Shown: positions 33,766 to 43,282 of the stretch, one piece after another
Layout of the letters: each line of letters begins with the position of its first letter
Position numbering within the stretch: position 1 is the first letter of the stretch
Assembly: GCF_905220705.1 (NCBI RefSeq)
Contig: NZ_CAJNAT010000008.1
Coordinates: forward strand, 1 to 64,000
DNA length: 64,000 nucleotides
Direction: 5' to 3'
Source: Paraburkholderia domus
Lineage (GTDB): Bacteria > Pseudomonadota > Gammaproteobacteria > Burkholderiales > Burkholderiaceae
The notes under the pieces: model-generated
Told to the model about the DNA's origin: nothing
Seen by the model: the letters and a program-made list of their open reading frames with translations, nothing else
The model's database searches: none
Made by a program: the position numbers and the translations under genes

Positions 33766-35094
33766 TCAGGTTGTCTGGATCTTTTCTGCCGGTCTGAGAC
33801 GCCACGCGCCGAAAACCAGATTGACGACGATTGCAGCGAGCGTCCCCGCCGCCATGCCGTTGCCCAATACGATCTGCAGATAGCCGGGGAACGATGCATA
33901 CACATTGGGGACCAGAATCGGTATCAGCCCCACCACGAGCGCGGCGGCAAGCGTGTACTGGTTGCCGCGTTCATGCAGATCGACCTTGCCGAGCAGGTTG
34001 ACGCCCATCACACCGATCATCGCGAACACGATCAACGCCGTGCCGCCCACCACCGGTGCGGGAATCGCGTAGGCGAAGCGCCCGAGCGGCGCAAACAGCG
34101 CGATGACCATCAGCATCGCACCGGCCGTTGCGGTCACATAGCGCGAGCGCACGCCGGTGGTCTGCACGACGCCGATATTCTCCGCACTGGTGATGATGAG
34201 CGAGGTGCCCAGCAGCGAACCGAGCAGCGACGCCACCGCATCGCCGCGAATGGTCCTCGGCACATCGCGGTGCATGTCGATCTTCTTGCCGGTGATTTCG
34301 CCGACGGCGACCGTCTGCCCCGTTGCCTCGGCCATCGAGATGGCACTGAAGATCAGCAGCGGCAGCGCGGCGAGCACGTCGAAGCGCGGCATGCCGAACG
34401 GCAGCAGCGTCGGCAGCATGAAGAGCGGACCGCCCCACATGCCGCCTGCGGGCATCAGCCCGAATGCCCACCCTGCGCCCGTGCCGATCGCGAGGCCGAT
34501 CAACACGGCAAGCCGCCCCGCCGCGCCCTTGAACAGGCGTGCCACCGCCAGCGTGGCCACGATCGTGAGCAGCGCGAGGCCAAGCGACTGCGGGCGCGCG
34601 AAGCCAGGCGTTCCCGGCTGACCAACGACGATACCGGCGTAAATCTTGATGAGACTCACCGACACGAGCAACAGCATCGTTCCCACCACCACACGCGGGA
34701 AAAACCGCAGGCAGCGCGCGAATACCGGCAGTACGAGCCAGTAGAACAGGCTGGTGAGAATCGCCGCGCCCGTGGCGGTGCGCAAATCCGTCTGCGTGGC
34801 GATGACGGCGAAGAGCATGGCGGGCGCGCCGCCCGGCACCATGACGAAGGGCAGCCGTGCACCGATCGACCCCGCCCCGAGCGATTGCAGCAGCGTGCCT
34901 GCGCCGCAGACAAAGAAAGTCGCGCCGATCAGTTGCACGGTCAAGTCCGATGAGAGCGACAACATCCTCGACACCAGAAAAACCGCGGTGACGGGCGAAG
35001 CCGCCATCGACAGGACATGCTGCAAGCCGAACAGCACGAGTTGCCACGCGGGCAAGCGCGTGTCGACGCTATGTGTGGCTGGGTCTGAATTCAC
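33766..35094 (-). CDS. nucleobase:cation symporter-2 (xanthine/uracil permease family)
   Basis: 442 residues, about 14 hydrophobic segments. The N-terminus has the NCS2 opening (WQLVLFGLQHVLSMAASPV) and the mid-protein motif region near EATGQTVAVGEITGK. Members import xanthine, uric acid or uracil with a proton. The NCS2 family motif Q-N-x-G-x-x-x-x-T appears here as SAENIGVVQTTGV with Glu in place of Gln; this substitution is common in the xanthine/uric-acid branch. It lies 31 bases after the ASST-like gene and is probably co-transcribed. Confidence 0.9.
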   Translation of the reverse strand: MNSDPATHSVDTRLPAWQLVLFGLQHVLSMAASPVTAVFLVSRMLSLSSDLTVQLIGATFFVCGAGTLLQSLGAGSIGARLPFVMVPGGAPAMLFAVIATQTDLRTATGAAILTSLFYWLVLPVFARCLRFFPRVVVGTMLLLVSVSLIKIYAGIVVGQPGTPGFARPQSLGLALLTIVATLAVARLFKGAAGRLAVLIGLAIGTGAGWAFGLMPAGGMWGGPLFMLPTLLPFGMPRFDVLAALPLLIFSAISMAEATGQTVAVGEITGKKIDMHRDVPRTIRGDAVASLLGSLLGTSLIITSAENIGVVQTTGVRSRYVTATAGAMLMVIALFAPLGRFAYAIPAPVVGGTALIVFAMIGVMGVNLLGKVDLHERGNQYTLAAALVVGLIPILVPNVYASFPGYLQIVLGNGMAAGTLAAIVVNLVFGAWRLRPAEKIQTT

Positions 35095-35125
35095 GTTACC
35101 CCCCGGGGGATCGAAAGCGCTGCGT

Positions 35126-36241
35126 TCAGGCGCGCAACCACGGCAATTGCTCGCGGCTGTAGCGGAAGGTCTGGAAGACGCTGTTCAACTGGCCGGGGCC
35201 GGTTTTGCGCGCCGCTTCGTCCGGGTACTCGCCGAACCAGGGAATCACGTATTCCCACACCACCTCGCCTGCGGGCGTCACTTCGAAGAGGCGGCCCGTC
35301 GCCGACTCGGTGATGTGCGTGTTGCCATTCGCGAGTCGCTGCGCGTTGCCCATGAAAGCGCTGTAGAACGCATTCACCATATCGTCGGCGTACGACCACA
35401 CCACCTCGTTGTTCGAGGGATCGATCTCCAGCACGCGTGAGAAAGCCACGTGCGCGCCGGTGCGGAAATTGCCGTTGTCGAACGTGAGAATGTTGCCGTT
35501 GGCAAGCGCCACCGGTGCATGCTGGTGGGACACCACGCTCGGCGGGATGTGCATCGTGACACCGCCGGTCTTGCGGTCGACGGCAATGATGCCCGACGTG
35601 GTGCGCAAACTCATCAGCACCTCGCCCCGCGCATTCACGCCGAGCCCGTTCACGAGCGGCCAGTGATACCGGCCGAAACCGGGTGCGATCGGAAAGTCCG
35701 CGGGCTTGAGGTGCTCCCACGCTTTCCATTCCCACACCAGTTCGCCCGCGCGATTCACTTCGCGGATTACGTCGGCATACATGACTTCTTCAGGGCCATG
35801 CGCGGTGCCGCCCGGCACGCGTTCGGCAAAGCCCGCCGGCACCGGCGCACACGCGGCGTAAAGCAGATTGCCGTTGGCGAGCCACTGCGCGTCATGGTGA
35901 TGTGCAGGATCTTCGTAGTGCCAGACTACTTCGCCCTCAGGCGTGACTTCGGAGAAATCGCCGCCATGCCACATCGACCACGGCGCGTAGCGGTTTTCCG
36001 ACTTTGCGTGGCTGCCGTTGTAGCCGAGATTGCCGTTCGGCAGAATCACCGCATGACGTCCGGGCCGCACGGGCATCTTCCACTCGTGAACGACTTCGCC
36101 TTCCATGTCGACGAGATAGACATGGCCGCCCGCTGTTTGCGGAGCGATAAGCGTATACCCGCCAGCGGAAGCCCTGGGGTCGTGAGCAATGAGACCGACG
36201 CCGCGGCGCCGTTGGGTAATTTGATCGACTGTCGTAGTCAC
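35126..36241 (-). CDS. aryl-sulfotransferase (ASST)-like beta-propeller protein
   Basis: 371 residues with repeated propeller blades of the form G-E-V-V-W-x-Y/W (EGEVVHEWKMPV, EGEVVWHYEDP, AGELVWEWKAW, AGEVVWEYVIPW) and N-G-N (LPNGN, LANGN, ANGN) turns. His residues lie where the ASST active site is expected (PAHHHDAQWL, VSHQHAPVAL). It has no signal peptide, whereas classical ASST is periplasmic, so it is probably cytoplasmic and may have another activity. It lies 31 bases before the NCS2 permease, and is divergent from a LysR gene that likely regulates both. Confidence 0.8.
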   Translation of the reverse strand: MTTTVDQITQRRRGVGLIAHDPRASAGGYTLIAPQTAGGHVYLVDMEGEVVHEWKMPVRPGRHAVILPNGNLGYNGSHAKSENRYAPWSMWHGGDFSEVTPEGEVVWHYEDPAHHHDAQWLANGNLLYAACAPVPAGFAERVPGGTAHGPEEVMYADVIREVNRAGELVWEWKAWEHLKPADFPIAPGFGRYHWPLVNGLGVNARGEVLMSLRTTSGIIAVDRKTGGVTMHIPPSVVSHQHAPVALANGNILTFDNGNFRTGAHVAFSRVLEIDPSNNEVVWSYADDMVNAFYSAFMGNAQRLANGNTHITESATGRLFEVTPAGEVVWEYVIPWFGEYPDEAARKTGPGQLNSVFQTFRYSREQLPWLRA

Positions 36242-36345
36242 GATTCGCTCCGTTAAGATGATGAAGTGAAATCTAGGCTATCCGGCCCGTCAATAAAATC
36301 TGATTATTCTTTACGGCCCGTATGGAAAAACTATACGGTCAATTT

Positions 36346-37302
36346 ATGCGTCCAATATCGCAGACATTCCGTTGTTTCGACGAAGTAGTCAGGCGCGGTT
36401 CGATCCGCAAAGCGGCCGAATCGCTGCACCTGACCGCTGCCGCGGTGCACCAGCAAATCCTCAATCTGGAAGAGCAGGTCGGCGCGCCGCTCTTCGATCG
36501 TTTGCCGCGCGGCATGCAACTCACCACGGCCGGGGAGATCATCGTTGCTGCGGTGCGGCGCGGGCAACGCGATTTCGATAACGCGATGACTCAGGTGGAA
36601 GATCTGCGCTCGCTGCGTCGCGGGCATATCAATCTGGCGGTGTCGCATTCATCAGCCGAGCAATTGGTGCCTGAAGCCATTCAGGCGGCCATGAAAAGCT
36701 ATCCGGGGGTGACGTACAGCGTGCGCTCGGGCAACGGCGAGAGCATCCTCAAATGGGTGGGGACCGGCGAAGCCGACATCGGCTATGGTCTGCGCCGCAA
36801 GCCACCCCCTGGCGTCGTGGAAGTGCGTGCCTTCTCGCAGCATCTCGGGCTCGTCACGCCGCCTCTACATCCGCTGACGAAGCTCGGCAAGCGGCCCCGG
36901 CTGCGCGACTGTCTCGACTACCCGCTCATCCTCATGACGCCGGATACGGAGTTGCGTGCAATGGTCGATCAGATCGATCACCGCGAACAACGCAAGGCGC
37001 GCCCGCTGGTGGAGACGAGTTCGGTTTCGATGGTGCGCCGGCTCGTTGCGGACGGTGTCGGTATCGGCTTTCTGATCGCCGAGAACGTGGCGGAGGACGT
37101 GACGCAGCGCAAGCTCGCGTGGACGCCGCTCGCCGATGCCGGCGCGAAGTCGTTCAGTTGCCTTTATCAACGCTCGGATCTGACCACGACCGTCGCGATG
37201 AGCATGTTCCTGCAGTTCCTCGGCCACGCGATCGAAGCGACCGAGAGCCAGTTTCACACCTCGGGGCAATCGGGGCGCAAGCGTGCACAGCGCATTAAGT
37301 AA
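36346..37302 (+). CDS. LysR-family transcriptional regulator
   Basis: About 318 residues. HTH at about residues 5-65 (TFRCFDEVVRRGSIRKAAES, TAAAVHQQILNLEEQ, TTAGEII), substrate domain about 90-300. Start MRPISQTF at 36346 is the usual register; ATG 36322 would add eight residues. It is divergent from the ASST-like/NCS2 pair with about 100 bases between, so these are its likely targets. The effector is unknown. Confidence 0.9.
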   Translation: MRPISQTFRCFDEVVRRGSIRKAAESLHLTAAAVHQQILNLEEQVGAPLFDRLPRGMQLTTAGEIIVAAVRRGQRDFDNAMTQVEDLRSLRRGHINLAVSHSSAEQLVPEAIQAAMKSYPGVTYSVRSGNGESILKWVGTGEADIGYGLRRKPPPGVVEVRAFSQHLGLVTPPLHPLTKLGKRPRLRDCLDYPLILMTPDTELRAMVDQIDHREQRKARPLVETSSVSMVRRLVADGVGIGFLIAENVAEDVTQRKLAWTPLADAGAKSFSCLYQRSDLTTTVAMSMFLQFLGHAIEATESQFHTSGQSGRKRAQRIK

Positions 37303-37382
37303 GGAATCCGAATGCAATAAATTCGGTTCTGCCCGTTCGGTCCCATGGCGCAGCGCTATACTTCTGCTTCCCTCGTAGCGAC

Positions 37383-37859
37383 ATGACCCACGACTCCACC
37401 ATGGAAAACGTCACCTTCCGGACCGCAGTACTCGCTGACCTTCCTGCCATCATCGACCTGTTGGCGGACGACAAGCTCGGCAGCCAGCGCGAAACAGTCA
37501 GCACCCCGCCGGACGAACGATATGTTGCGGCGTTCAAGGCCATCGAAGCGGACTCGAATCAGCAGCTCGTCGTTGCCGTCGACGGAGAAACCGTGATTGG
37601 CACACTGCAACTGTCATTCATCCCCGGCATCGCTCGACGCGGCGCATGGCGCGGGCAGATCGAAGCCGTGCGAATCGCCGCCGCGTACCGCAGCACGGGC
37701 ATCGGCCAGCATATGTTCGAATGGGCAATCGCTGAGTGCAAATCACGCGGCTGCGCAATCGTGCAACTTACAACCGACAAAGGCCGCCCGGACGCGCACC
37801 GGTTCTACGAAAAACTCGGCTTCGTTGCGAGCCACGAGGGTTACAAGATTATTTTTTAA
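37383..37859 (+). CDS. GNAT-family N-acetyltransferase
   Basis: 158 residues. Acetyl-CoA motif A is IEAVRIAAAYRSTGIGQHMF, and the C-terminal motif B is AHRFYEKLGFVASHEG. The family acetylates amino groups of small molecules or proteins; this one resembles amino-acid or antibiotic acetyltransferases, without specificity from sequence. It is convergent with the TPR protein, and the two stop codons overlap by 11 bases. Confidence 0.9.
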   Translation: MTHDSTMENVTFRTAVLADLPAIIDLLADDKLGSQRETVSTPPDERYVAAFKAIEADSNQQLVVAVDGETVIGTLQLSFIPGIARRGAWRGQIEAVRIAAAYRSTGIGQHMFEWAIAECKSRGCAIVQLTTDKGRPDAHRFYEKLGFVASHEGYKIIF

Positions 37860-40020
37860 CGCTGCAGAGCTCGGCAGCTTCCTCAGTGGAGAATCGCTCC
37901 ACACACGCCTGCCTCACTCTCTCAACGGCCGCGGACCAGCTTTCGCCCGCCGCCCGGCGAAACAGCCGCAGCGTGTGCGGATACCACGGCGAATCGCTTC
38001 GCTCGTGCATCCAGCGCCAGTCGACGTCTTTCTCCGGCAGCATCACCCAGCACGGTTTGCCCAGCGATGCGGCCAGATGCGCCATGGACGTGTCCACGCA
38101 AATCACCAGATCGAGTTGCTCGATGATCGCGGCACTGTCCGCGAAATCGTTCACTGCCGAACCGAGTTCGAGCAGCGGCTGACCGGCGGGCGGGTTTTGC
38201 GCCTCATCCTCGCCCTGGCCTTTTTGCAGGCTCACAAAGCTCAGACCCGGCACGTTCCAGAGCGGCGCGAGCGTAGCCAGTGTGGGTATCGACCGGTTCG
38301 CATCGTTATGGTGTTTCGCGTTGCCCTTCCAGACCAGCCCGATCTTGCGGCCGGGCGGCATACCTTCGAGCATCGGCCGCCACTTTTCGACGAGCGACGG
38401 CTCGGCCGCGAGGCGAACCGCGCGCGGAATCGTGTCCACCGTCGTGCGCAAATGCAGCGGCGCGCTCAACAGGCTCGTCCAGCAGTCGTAGGTGGATGCG
38501 GCCACGCGAGCCAGTGCCGTGTCGTGATCGAGCACGGCGTCCACGCCGTCCACCGAAGCCATCAACCTGTGTAGAGCAGGCACGCACGCAAAGGCGATAT
38601 GCGCGGCCCCTTGTGCCTTGAGCAAGGCGACATAGCGGCTGAATTGAACCATATCGCCGAGCCCGTCTTCCTGCCAGATCAGCAGGGACTTGCCGGCGAG
38701 CGTGTCGCCTTGCCACTGCGGACAGTTCACCATGGAGCGCGTCTTGTGATGCACGAAACCCGGCAGTTCGTAACGGCACTCATACAGCCGCCAGCCCTCG
38801 TCGAACCGGCCCATGCCGAGCATCAGCACGGCCAGACCGAAGCGGGCCTCGCCGTAATCGGCACGTAACGCGAGCGCCCGAAGGTAGGCGGCTTCGGCTT
38901 CAGGCAGCCGCATGAGTTGAGCCAGCGCAGTCCCGAGGTTGTAGTGAGCCTCAGCCAGATCCGGACGAAGCGCGAGCGCTTGCGCGAAGGCCTCGAGGGC
39001 TTCCGGCAAACGGTCGAGCACACGGAGCACGCCGCCAAGATTGTTGTGTGCATGGACGATGTCGGGCCGCAAGCGAACCGCCTCCCGGTAAGCCATTTCG
39101 GCCTCGGGCAAACGCTCGAGGTTGGACAGCGCGAGACCGAGGTTGTAGTGCGCCTCCGCATAGTCCGGACGATGCGAGATCGCCGCCCGGTAAGCCGCTT
39201 CAGCCTCGGGCAGACGCTTGAGATCAGCCAGCACGGCACCGAGGTTGAGGTGCGCCTCCGCGTAATCCGGGCGAATGGCCAACGCGAGCCGGCAAGCCAG
39301 TTCGGCCTCGGGCAGGCGGTGCGCGGCCTTCAGCGCGCCGCCGAGGTTATTGAGCGCCTCGGGGTACTGAGGCTTGATGGTCAGCGCCTGCCGGTACGCG
39401 GCGTCCGCCTCGTCAACACGGCCGAGTTCCATGAGCACGTTGCCCAGGTTGTTGTGCGCCTCGGCATGGCTGGGCAGCCCTATCAGCGCGTGGCGATAGG
39501 CCACTTCTGCTTCTTGCGGGCGGCGCAGTTCGTGCAGCACGATGGCCCGGTTGTAGTGCGCGTGGGCGTAGTCGGGACGAAGCGCGACTGCCTGACGATA
39601 CGATGCCTCCGCCTCGTCCTTGTATCCCATTCCGTAAAGCACGGCGCCCAGATTGTTGTGCGCGTCGGCCTGAGCAGGCCGCAGCGCAACCAGTTGCCGA
39701 TAGACCGCTTTAGCCGCCGACAGGCGCCCGACCGATTTGAGCAGCATGCCGAGACTGCTGTACACCTCGGCGTAGCCGGGTTTTGCGCGCAGACACTGGC
39801 GCCAATAGTTTTCCGCGTCCGTGAGACTGCCCAAGCCGTACGAACAGGCCCCCGCAATATTCAACGCGTCCGCCCGCGAGTCTTCCGCTACGTCGGCGCG
39901 CGGTTCGAGGATCGGCTTCACCAACGACCAGGCCTCGGCGAATTGCCCGGCTGAGCAAAGCGACGCCGCCTGCTGGTTGATGTCGGCTATCGAGGATGCG
40001 CGCGTCGGCGTGGATGTCAT
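37849..40020 (-). CDS. TPR protein with C-terminal GT9-like glycosyltransferase domain
   Basis: 723 residues. From about residue 50 to 420 there are about ten tetratricopeptide repeats (AHNNLG/AHYNLG units of 34 residues with A-x-x-x-Y-R/A pattern), giving 102-base periodic DNA. From about 440 the sequence is glycosyltransferase-like (LLIWQEDGLGDMVQFSRYV, IGLVWKGNAKHHND, LVICVDTSMAHLAASLGKPC), as in heptosyltransferases and O-GlcNAc-like bacterial proteins. It may glycosylate proteins held by the TPR array, or a cell-surface sugar. ATG 40020 (MTSTPTRA) is more likely than the upstream frame. No pathway context is next to it. Confidence 0.88.
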   Translation of the reverse strand: MTSTPTRASSIADINQQAASLCSAGQFAEAWSLVKPILEPRADVAEDSRADALNIAGACSYGLGSLTDAENYWRQCLRAKPGYAEVYSSLGMLLKSVGRLSAAKAVYRQLVALRPAQADAHNNLGAVLYGMGYKDEAEASYRQAVALRPDYAHAHYNRAIVLHELRRPQEAEVAYRHALIGLPSHAEAHNNLGNVLMELGRVDEADAAYRQALTIKPQYPEALNNLGGALKAAHRLPEAELACRLALAIRPDYAEAHLNLGAVLADLKRLPEAEAAYRAAISHRPDYAEAHYNLGLALSNLERLPEAEMAYREAVRLRPDIVHAHNNLGGVLRVLDRLPEALEAFAQALALRPDLAEAHYNLGTALAQLMRLPEAEAAYLRALALRADYGEARFGLAVLMLGMGRFDEGWRLYECRYELPGFVHHKTRSMVNCPQWQGDTLAGKSLLIWQEDGLGDMVQFSRYVALLKAQGAAHIAFACVPALHRLMASVDGVDAVLDHDTALARVAASTYDCWTSLLSAPLHLRTTVDTIPRAVRLAAEPSLVEKWRPMLEGMPPGRKIGLVWKGNAKHHNDANRSIPTLATLAPLWNVPGLSFVSLQKGQGEDEAQNPPAGQPLLELGSAVNDFADSAAIIEQLDLVICVDTSMAHLAASLGKPCWVMLPEKDVDWRWMHERSDSPWYPHTLRLFRRAAGESWSAAVERVRQACVERFSTEEAAELCSVKK

Positions 40021-40295
40021 GAGTCGTGGTAGCTGGGGTCGGCGGCATTCAGGCCGGGGCAATCGCGGGTTTCGCGCCCTGTCCGGCGCTTTACGTATCC
40101 GCGCATCTGCGTAGGGATCGCGAAGCGCCGACGCGAAAAGCGGAACATGCACCACGCAGCTTACGGGAAACGGCTGACCCGTAACGCCCGGAAATGAGCG
40201 GGTTTCGGCCTTCTAATCCACCGCTATAAACGGAATCACACGAGAAAAGAACGCGCGGCAATGCTAGAATCGCCCGCGTCTTTACGCTCACCATC
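40021..40295. promoter_or_regulatory. 275-base divergent promoter region (TPR-GT and copper cluster)
   Basis: No supported ORF. Promoters for the two divergent units must lie here; I see no clear operator palindrome. Confidence 0.45.
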
Positions 40296-40697
40296 ATGAC
40301 TCTACACTCTCGCAACCGCATGACCGCATGGCTTGGCCTGATCGCCATGTGGCTCGTCGTGTTCGCGCCGGTCGTGAGTCAGATGCTGGTCTCGAACCGT
40401 GCGCACGAGCCCTTCGCCGCGCTCTGTTCGGCGCTCCAGCCGCGCAACCAGAGCCTCGCGAGCCAGTCCACCCATGCCAGCCCGGCGCCGCTCAATCTAA
40501 GCCACGACGACGCCTTCGGCGCATGCGGCTACTGCCACCTGCTCCAACATCACGTCGCGATGCCGAGCGTCGCGGCCGTCGAACCGCCGGCCGTACTCGC
40601 GCTGGCCGGCACCGCGCCGCCCGCCCTTTCCACCCGCTTCACGCCGCTTGGCGCGTTCCCGTCCGGACGCCCGAGAGACCCACCCGCCGTTTCCTGA
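40296..40697 (+). CDS. DUF2946-type membrane protein, copper-associated
   Basis: 133 residues. An N-terminal TM helix (about residues 10-30, WLGLIAMWLVVFAPVVSQML) precedes a periplasmic segment with the CGYCHLLQHH motif typical of DUF2946, which could bind metal. Then a hydrophobic stretch and Pro/Arg-rich tail. DUF2946 genes usually precede TonB-dependent copper receptors, as here (about 80 bases). It may help deliver Cu; the role is unproven. Confidence 0.75.
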   Translation: MTLHSRNRMTAWLGLIAMWLVVFAPVVSQMLVSNRAHEPFAALCSALQPRNQSLASQSTHASPAPLNLSHDDAFGACGYCHLLQHHVAMPSVAAVEPPAVLALAGTAPPALSTRFTPLGAFPSGRPRDPPAVS

Positions 40698-40780
40698 TCG
40701 CTGTTGTTCCTGATCGCGCATTTCGTCGCACCCGTTGAGGGGGCGCGCGATCGCCTGTTCAATGCATCAAGGAAATGTTC

Positions 40781-43159
40781 ATGTTCAACTTCGCTCTGCG
40801 AAGGCTGCCCTTTTGCGCCCGCGCCGGCGCCCGGCGCATTGCATCCGGTCGGCGACCGCTGTCGTATTTTCCGGCCTGTCTACCCGCCATCGTTCCGGCG
40901 TTCGTGCCGGCATTTTTCACCGCCCCCGCTCACGCGGATAGTGTGCCCGCCGATGCCACCCTGCCCGCTGTGAGCGTCAGCGCGAGCGCCGTCGCCACGC
41001 CGCGCGCCATCGACCCTAATCTGCCGGCCTCAGTCGAGACCGTGACTCGTGAACAGTTCGACAACTGGAATGTCGTCAACACCGAAGACGTGTTGAAGTA
41101 CATGCCGAATCTTGCCGTGCGCAAGCGCTTTATCGGCGATCTGAATTCGATCATCGCCGTACGCGGCACCAGCAATACGCAAAGCGCGCGCGGTCTCGTC
41201 TATGCAGACGGTTTGCTGCTCAGCAATCTGCTCGGCAACAGTTATTCGTTCCCGCCGCGCTGGTCGATGGTGTTTCCCGACGAAATCCAGCAGGTCGACG
41301 TGATTTACGGGCCGTTTTCCGCGCTCTATCCGGGCAATTCGCTGGGCGCCACGGTACTCATCAGCACCCGCATGCCGAAGAAGTTCGAAGCGAGCGCCGA
41401 CGTCAAAGCCTTCACCCAGCATTTCAGTCTGTTCGGCGTAAATCAGAATTTCAACGGCAGCGAAGCGAGCGCGTCGATCGGCGACCGGATCGGCAAGTTC
41501 TCGTATTTTCTGGGCGTGAATCACCTGGAAAACACGAGCCAGCCGTTGCAATTCGCCACGCTCGCCAAGTCCAGCACGCCCGCGAAACCCGGCGACACAA
41601 CGGTTACCGGCGCGTACTTCTACAACAACCAGACCAATACGCCGACCGCGGTGCTCGGCGTGAACGGCGAAGGGATCGAACACACTGTGCAGGACCAGTT
41701 CAAGCTGAAAATGCAGTACGACTTCACGCCGACGCTGCAGGCCGCCTTCACGCTCGGCTACTGGCACCAGACCTATAACAGCGCGACGTCGAGTTTCCTG
41801 CGTGACGCGAACGGCAACCCCGTATACAGCGGCAAGGTCGCGATCGGCGGCTACGAGTACACGATTCCGGCCGCTGCCCTCGCCCCGAGTCTCGGCCACA
41901 GCGAGAACTGGTTATACGGGCTCACGCTGAAGACCCGCAACGCCACCGGCTGGAACGGTGAAGCGATCGCTTCGTACTACGACATTGGCAATAGTGTGGC
42001 GCGCACCGCGAATTCAGGTGCGCCGGGCAACGGTCCCGGCACGGTGATTTTCGGCGACGGTACCGGCTGGAAAACGCTCGATCTGCGCACCACTTACACA
42101 CCTGTCACGCCGCAAGCGGGGTTGACGAATCACGCGCTGAGCTTCGGCTATCACTACGACAACTACTTCCTCGACAACGAGAGCTACAACACACTGAACT
42201 GGCGCGACGGTGCGGCCACGTCGTTTGCCAATGCGTTCGCGGGTAAGACGCAGACTCAGGCGCTGTACGCACAGGATGCATGGCACTTTCTGCCGCGCTG
42301 GAAGCTGGTCTACGGCGTACGGTATGAGGACTGGCAAGCCTATGGCGGCTCGCAGGCGCTGCCCGGTAAATCTTTTCCGTACAGCGACGTGAACCAGCAT
42401 CACTTCTCGCCGAAAGCCTCGTTGTCGTTCGATATCACCGACGATCTGACCTTGCGCGCTTCCATTGGCCGCGCCTATCGGTTTCCGACCGTGGGCGAGA
42501 TGTTCCAGGGGCAAATCAACGGCTCGTCGATCATCAACAACAACCCGAACCTGAAGCCCGAAGACGATCTCTCGAAAGAGTTGACCGCCGAATGGGCGCA
42601 CTGGAACGGCGTGTTCCGCTTCTCGCTGTTTCAGGACGATGTGAAGAACACGATCTTCAGTCAGACCGATACGACCGTGATTCCGAGCGTGACGAACTTC
42701 CAGAACATCGGCAAGGTGCGCTCGCGTGGCGTGGAAACGAGTTACTCGGGACAGGACGTGTTCGTACGCGGCCTGGATCTGCTGGCAAGCGTGGCCTACA
42801 CGCAGTCGAAGATCATCGCGAATGCGCAGAACCCGGCGACCGTGGGCAAGTACTTCTATCGGATCCCGCTGTGGCGCGCCAATCTCGCCGCGACTTATCA
42901 CATCGACGAACGCGCGGCGGTTACGCTCGCCGCGCGCTACTCCGGCCGCGAATACAACACGCTCACCAATACCGACACGAATCCCAATGTATTCGGCGGC
43001 ACCAGTTCGTACACGGTAGCGGACGCGAAATTTACGTTCAAGCCGACCAAGCTGAGTGAAGTCGGTATCGGCGTGGACAACCTGTTCGACGCGCGCTACT
43101 TCGTCTATCACCCGTATCCGGGCCGCACGTTCTACGTGGAAGCGAAGCTGCGCATGTGA
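40781..43159 (+). CDS. TonB-dependent outer-membrane receptor, probably for copper
   Basis: 792 residues. A signal/transit region (ending near APAHADSV), a TonB-box-like LPAVSVSAS, plug domain (about 50-160: PASVETVTREQFDNWN, SIIAVRGTSN), and a 22-strand barrel ending RTFYVEAKLRM. ATG 40781 is chosen because AAGGA (40769-40773) is at the right distance; ATG 40775 is too close. Neighbours DUF2946, PepSY and PCuAC point to copper uptake, like OprC/NosA-type receptors. A siderophore role is less likely but not excluded. Confidence 0.88.
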   Translation: MFNFALRRLPFCARAGARRIASGRRPLSYFPACLPAIVPAFVPAFFTAPAHADSVPADATLPAVSVSASAVATPRAIDPNLPASVETVTREQFDNWNVVNTEDVLKYMPNLAVRKRFIGDLNSIIAVRGTSNTQSARGLVYADGLLLSNLLGNSYSFPPRWSMVFPDEIQQVDVIYGPFSALYPGNSLGATVLISTRMPKKFEASADVKAFTQHFSLFGVNQNFNGSEASASIGDRIGKFSYFLGVNHLENTSQPLQFATLAKSSTPAKPGDTTVTGAYFYNNQTNTPTAVLGVNGEGIEHTVQDQFKLKMQYDFTPTLQAAFTLGYWHQTYNSATSSFLRDANGNPVYSGKVAIGGYEYTIPAAALAPSLGHSENWLYGLTLKTRNATGWNGEAIASYYDIGNSVARTANSGAPGNGPGTVIFGDGTGWKTLDLRTTYTPVTPQAGLTNHALSFGYHYDNYFLDNESYNTLNWRDGAATSFANAFAGKTQTQALYAQDAWHFLPRWKLVYGVRYEDWQAYGGSQALPGKSFPYSDVNQHHFSPKASLSFDITDDLTLRASIGRAYRFPTVGEMFQGQINGSSIINNNPNLKPEDDLSKELTAEWAHWNGVFRFSLFQDDVKNTIFSQTDTTVIPSVTNFQNIGKVRSRGVETSYSGQDVFVRGLDLLASVAYTQSKIIANAQNPATVGKYFYRIPLWRANLAATYHIDERAAVTLAARYSGREYNTLTNTDTNPNVFGGTSSYTVADAKFTFKPTKLSEVGIGVDNLFDARYFVYHPYPGRTFYVEAKLRM

Positions 43160-43282
43160 ACACGCGATCGGCATGCGCCATTTGCACTCGCCTTGTAGTC
43201 GATGCACTCGCGAGTTGCAAATCAGCGCATGCCTCGCTGCACGAACAAATCGATCGACCCATTTTTGCTTCAGGAGGATTGA

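Noticed and set aside
37849..40020. Regular 102-base periodicity that could be mistaken for a repeat array or CRISPR
   Set aside because: It encodes tetratricopeptide repeats in one open frame; units are diverged and there are no spacers.
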